DNA of 64,000 nucleotides, taken from contig RPFO01000176.1 of assembly GCA_009746045.1 (NCBI GenBank), forward strand, positions 2,501 through 66,500, in the 5' to 3' direction. This document shows, one piece after another, positions 61,547 through 64,000 of this stretch (position 1 is its first letter; the number at the start of each line of letters is the position of its first letter). The position numbers and the translations under genes are program-made. Under the pieces are notes generated by a model. It was given only the letters and a program-made list of their open reading frames with translations. It was not told the DNA's origin and did not search any database. This stretch comes from Mesostigma viride (lineage: Eukaryota; Streptophyta; Mesostigmatophyceae; Mesostigmatales; Mesostigmataceae).

Positions 61547-61882
61547 CTAGACCGCATGGGTCGCGACAAAGTCGGCCCGGCTGCGGCGGAATAACACATC
61601 AGCCACGGTGCGAGTGAGGGCGAGTGACAGGCGCTGCCGCCAATACGAGGACCACGTGCGGGCAGACCACGGGGTGGTCTGACCCTCGAGGTCGAGGCGG
61701 TCTTCACGGCGCTGGCAGCTCGTGGAAAAACTCCGCCGTTTGGGGCCCATGGCCCCGAACTCCTCAAGGACAAAGGGGATGACCCGGTGGGGCCCCACAT
61801 TGCCGTAGGAGGCAAACTTGTCGCGCTCAGCCACAGCTATATATATAGTCGCCAATATAAAATATATATTATTGCCACCCAT
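61547..61882 (-). pseudogene. LINE family A-type C-terminal fragment, second copy
   Basis: Minus strand. VIPFVLEEFGAMGPKRRSF and TPWSARTWSSYWRQRLSLAL match 30564-30920. Diverged, with the segment after GAMGP different, so not a recent copy. The upstream boundary lies in AT-rich DNA near 61835-61870; no target duplication could be fixed. Confidence 0.65.
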
Positions 61883-64000
61883 ATCTAATTATGCTTATAT
61901 AGTAGTGTATAGTTTAGCCCTGGCAGCTCTCTCCAGCAGCCGTCTATGATGGCATGGTCTATTGCCTATCTACTAGCTACCTATATCGTTCGCCATGAGC
62001 TTACAATACAATGTCATCTTGTCGATATTCCGCTATGCGCTGGCTATGATTAGCTTATATATAGAGGCAGCGCCTGCTGCAAATAAAAGCTGCATGCGCA
62101 TATATATGTATATATAGTGCAGGTTTGCAGACGTGCCGTCTCATGACTGATTCGGTGGGACGTCTATGGGACGCTGGTGGGACAATGTCAGCTTGGTGGC
62201 GCCCCCCCCCAATTGCTTACCTCGGCGGGCCAATTGCCCATTTCCCAAACTCATGATCATCTATAGGTGGGTCACTGAGCTCAGCACGGTGGGCCGTCCC
62301 GACTTCCTGAGTTTGTCCCACCTTCTTGTGAATGGGGCGCATCCCACGGTCGAGGCGAGCAGTCCACTCATGTAGTGCAGCTGCCAGAGTTAATTGCGGG
62401 CGTGCAGCTTTAATAATCCGTTCCCAGCTTTATCAACTGGTGCTGGTAGTACTATCGAATGATCATGCAGAATTCAATGGGCTATAGTACCTGACTTGAT
62501 GCCATGGTTTCTACATGTACTGTATCGGCTACAGGCGGTACTACTAGCGCTGTCATTCAGTATACACTTAAAAAATGTAAAATTGATGCCATGGTTTATT
62601 TTATCGGCTGCAGACATTAGCGCTGCCATTCATCACACTTACTGATGTACGTGTACTGCAGCATAAATACCCTTGTTAGTAGTTGACGGCCAGCCCCGAT
62701 AAAATGAGCTCGACTAGCTCCTCCACCAATTTCTGATCTGCCGCTGCAGGGAGACCGCTGCAAGGAGTGGGTGGCCTTCATGCTTCTTCGGCATCATGGA
62801 GTGCCGCGGGTCAAAAGGGCGCCCAACGGAGCGTTTTGGAGCCTGCCATTGACGCCGGAGCAGCGGCGACATCAGCCCATGGCACATCCGAGGTATGGGA
62901 CAGCGTTTTAGAAACTATATATACTACCTGAGCCTCGTGCGATGAAATATCTACGAAGGCTTTGCAGTGAAATACCTACAAAGTGGAGACAGGTCTTGTG
63001 TAAGTTTCGAAGTTCTAACAATTCCGCTTACATGCCTGGAACATATAGGACTTATTCACACACAGTTGCAAAGGGAAAGAGCCTGATTCCACGATACATT
63101 CTTACATGCTATATGACACAGGGGCTTACATTCAGCACAATTATTAATGCATTTGTACTTTGGCATTTATTACGCATCTTCATGCGTCTATTTCCTTCAT
63201 CCAATCTTGTTATGCTTTTTTACATGTGCAGAACCTGGAACCCAGTGTAGCGCATCGGAGACGCCTGACGGAGGAGTTAGGTATGCGTATGCAGATTTAC
63301 AGATATTTTGGCTTTCTGAGTTGAGGTACACACATGTGTACCTGGCTTTTTGCCCCGGCGCATGCATTTGTTGGCTTTGAAAATGTTTGAGATACGTCGG
63401 TGTCTATTTCCCCCCCTGAAAATGACTATTGAGGAAAATTACAAAACTATTGTAGACCTGTCACTTATACCATGTCGTCGTGTGAAATTTGTACAATTTG
63501 TGAATTGATTTTATTCACTTCAAGGCCTTGTAGTTTATCCTTGCTAAGGAAAGTTGACATAGGCTTTATGAGATATTGTGCCAAGGGGATCCACTTACTC
63601 CAAATGACCTGCCCATACGTTCCTGCAAATTTCCCCACTTTTGATTATGTATTCTGGGCGGCCTATTTACACGGTGAAAATGTTGACATTTTTTCAAGTG
63701 ATAATTAAATTTCCCCGCAAAACATGTGAGTATCTTCACCAGATTATAGTATTGTCTCATGTGCATGTCATACATACCATGTTGTACTGAGTCGTGCATG
63801 CGCATGCACCGTGTTATAACATGCCAGTTGTCATTATCGACCTATTGTCTGCCCATGAACATAGGTCAGGGTCGCCACCACCACTCACCTACCATAATTA
63901 CCAAAGTCCACGCTACCTTGAGGTACATAGCCAATGATGTCTAGAAAGCTGTGCACCACGTTATTTATTGACGTAATAAATAATTTTCCTAGCCGGGGCC
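61883..64000. other. Mostly non-coding tail of the window, with possible exons
   Basis: AT-rich, with short ATAT runs and no long ORF. Two exon-like stretches with AG/GT borders lie at 62750-62892 and 63232-63280 and join in an open frame; see findings. Otherwise nothing recognised. Confidence 0.5.

Overview
The window is the left end of a eukaryotic chromosome. It opens with about 1.29 kb of uninterrupted CCCTAAA repeats (plant-type TTTAGGG telomere, C-rich strand reading inward), followed by about 62 kb of subtelomeric DNA made almost entirely of nested mobile elements. The telomere type, a Ty3/gypsy polyprotein carrying a cytosine-C5 DNA methyltransferase domain, and many LTR elements and LINEs suggest a green-lineage alga. 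A charophyte such as a Klebsormidium-like alga is my best guess; dinoflagellates share the telomere type and also have methyltransferase-bearing retroelements, so this is not settled. No rRNA or convincing tRNA gene was found, and no certain host gene.

Layout. 1-1292 telomere. 1638-1844 octamer minisatellites. 2015-7258 a 5'-truncated Ty3/gypsy polyprotein (retropepsin remnant, DNA methyltransferase, RT, RNase H, integrase, PHD finger). 5996-13014 a 3.5-kb direct tandem duplication joining the end of that element to the antisense 3' end of a Copia-like element. 12313-29489 is that Copia-like element on the minus strand, split into three pieces: a TTAA-flanked 1.7-kb DNA element at 13683-15400 lies inside RT, and a 10.2-kb compound insertion at 17261-27460 lies inside integrase. 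The compound insertion holds MITE-like copies, long palindromes and a complete non-coding LTR element (17822-25772). 30428-30926 is a LINE-type 3' end. 31499-34903 holds two direct copies of an unknown 1.7-kb repeat (third copy at 59118-60828). 35001-37616 holds a foldback, a LINE tail and a 1.9-kb insertion. 37883-45532 is a complete, young Copia-like element with 473-bp LTRs. 46349-52640 is a decayed two-ORF LINE. 54326-59047 is bounded by 36-bp inverted repeats with G/C-homopolymer arms; it contains a second TTAA element and a chain of LINE 3' ends stacked on one recurring target motif. 61000-64000 is mostly non-coding, with one more LINE fragment and a possible spliced host gene.

Most interesting result: both Copia-like elements (the intact plus-strand one and the split minus-strand one) place the retropepsin-like domain between integrase and reverse transcriptase, instead of the canonical Gag-PR-IN-RT order. 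Both also have an altered catalytic triplet (DTQ or DTK for DTG) and an HGDD box instead of YVDD in RT. The intact copy has LTR termini AGTTAG...CTAACT rather than TG...CA, with an exact 5-bp target duplication. Together these describe a coherent, unusual Copia-like lineage.

Most coding regions carry frameshifts, several at homopolymer runs. These may be real decay, programmed frameshifts or assembly errors; the sequence alone does not decide.
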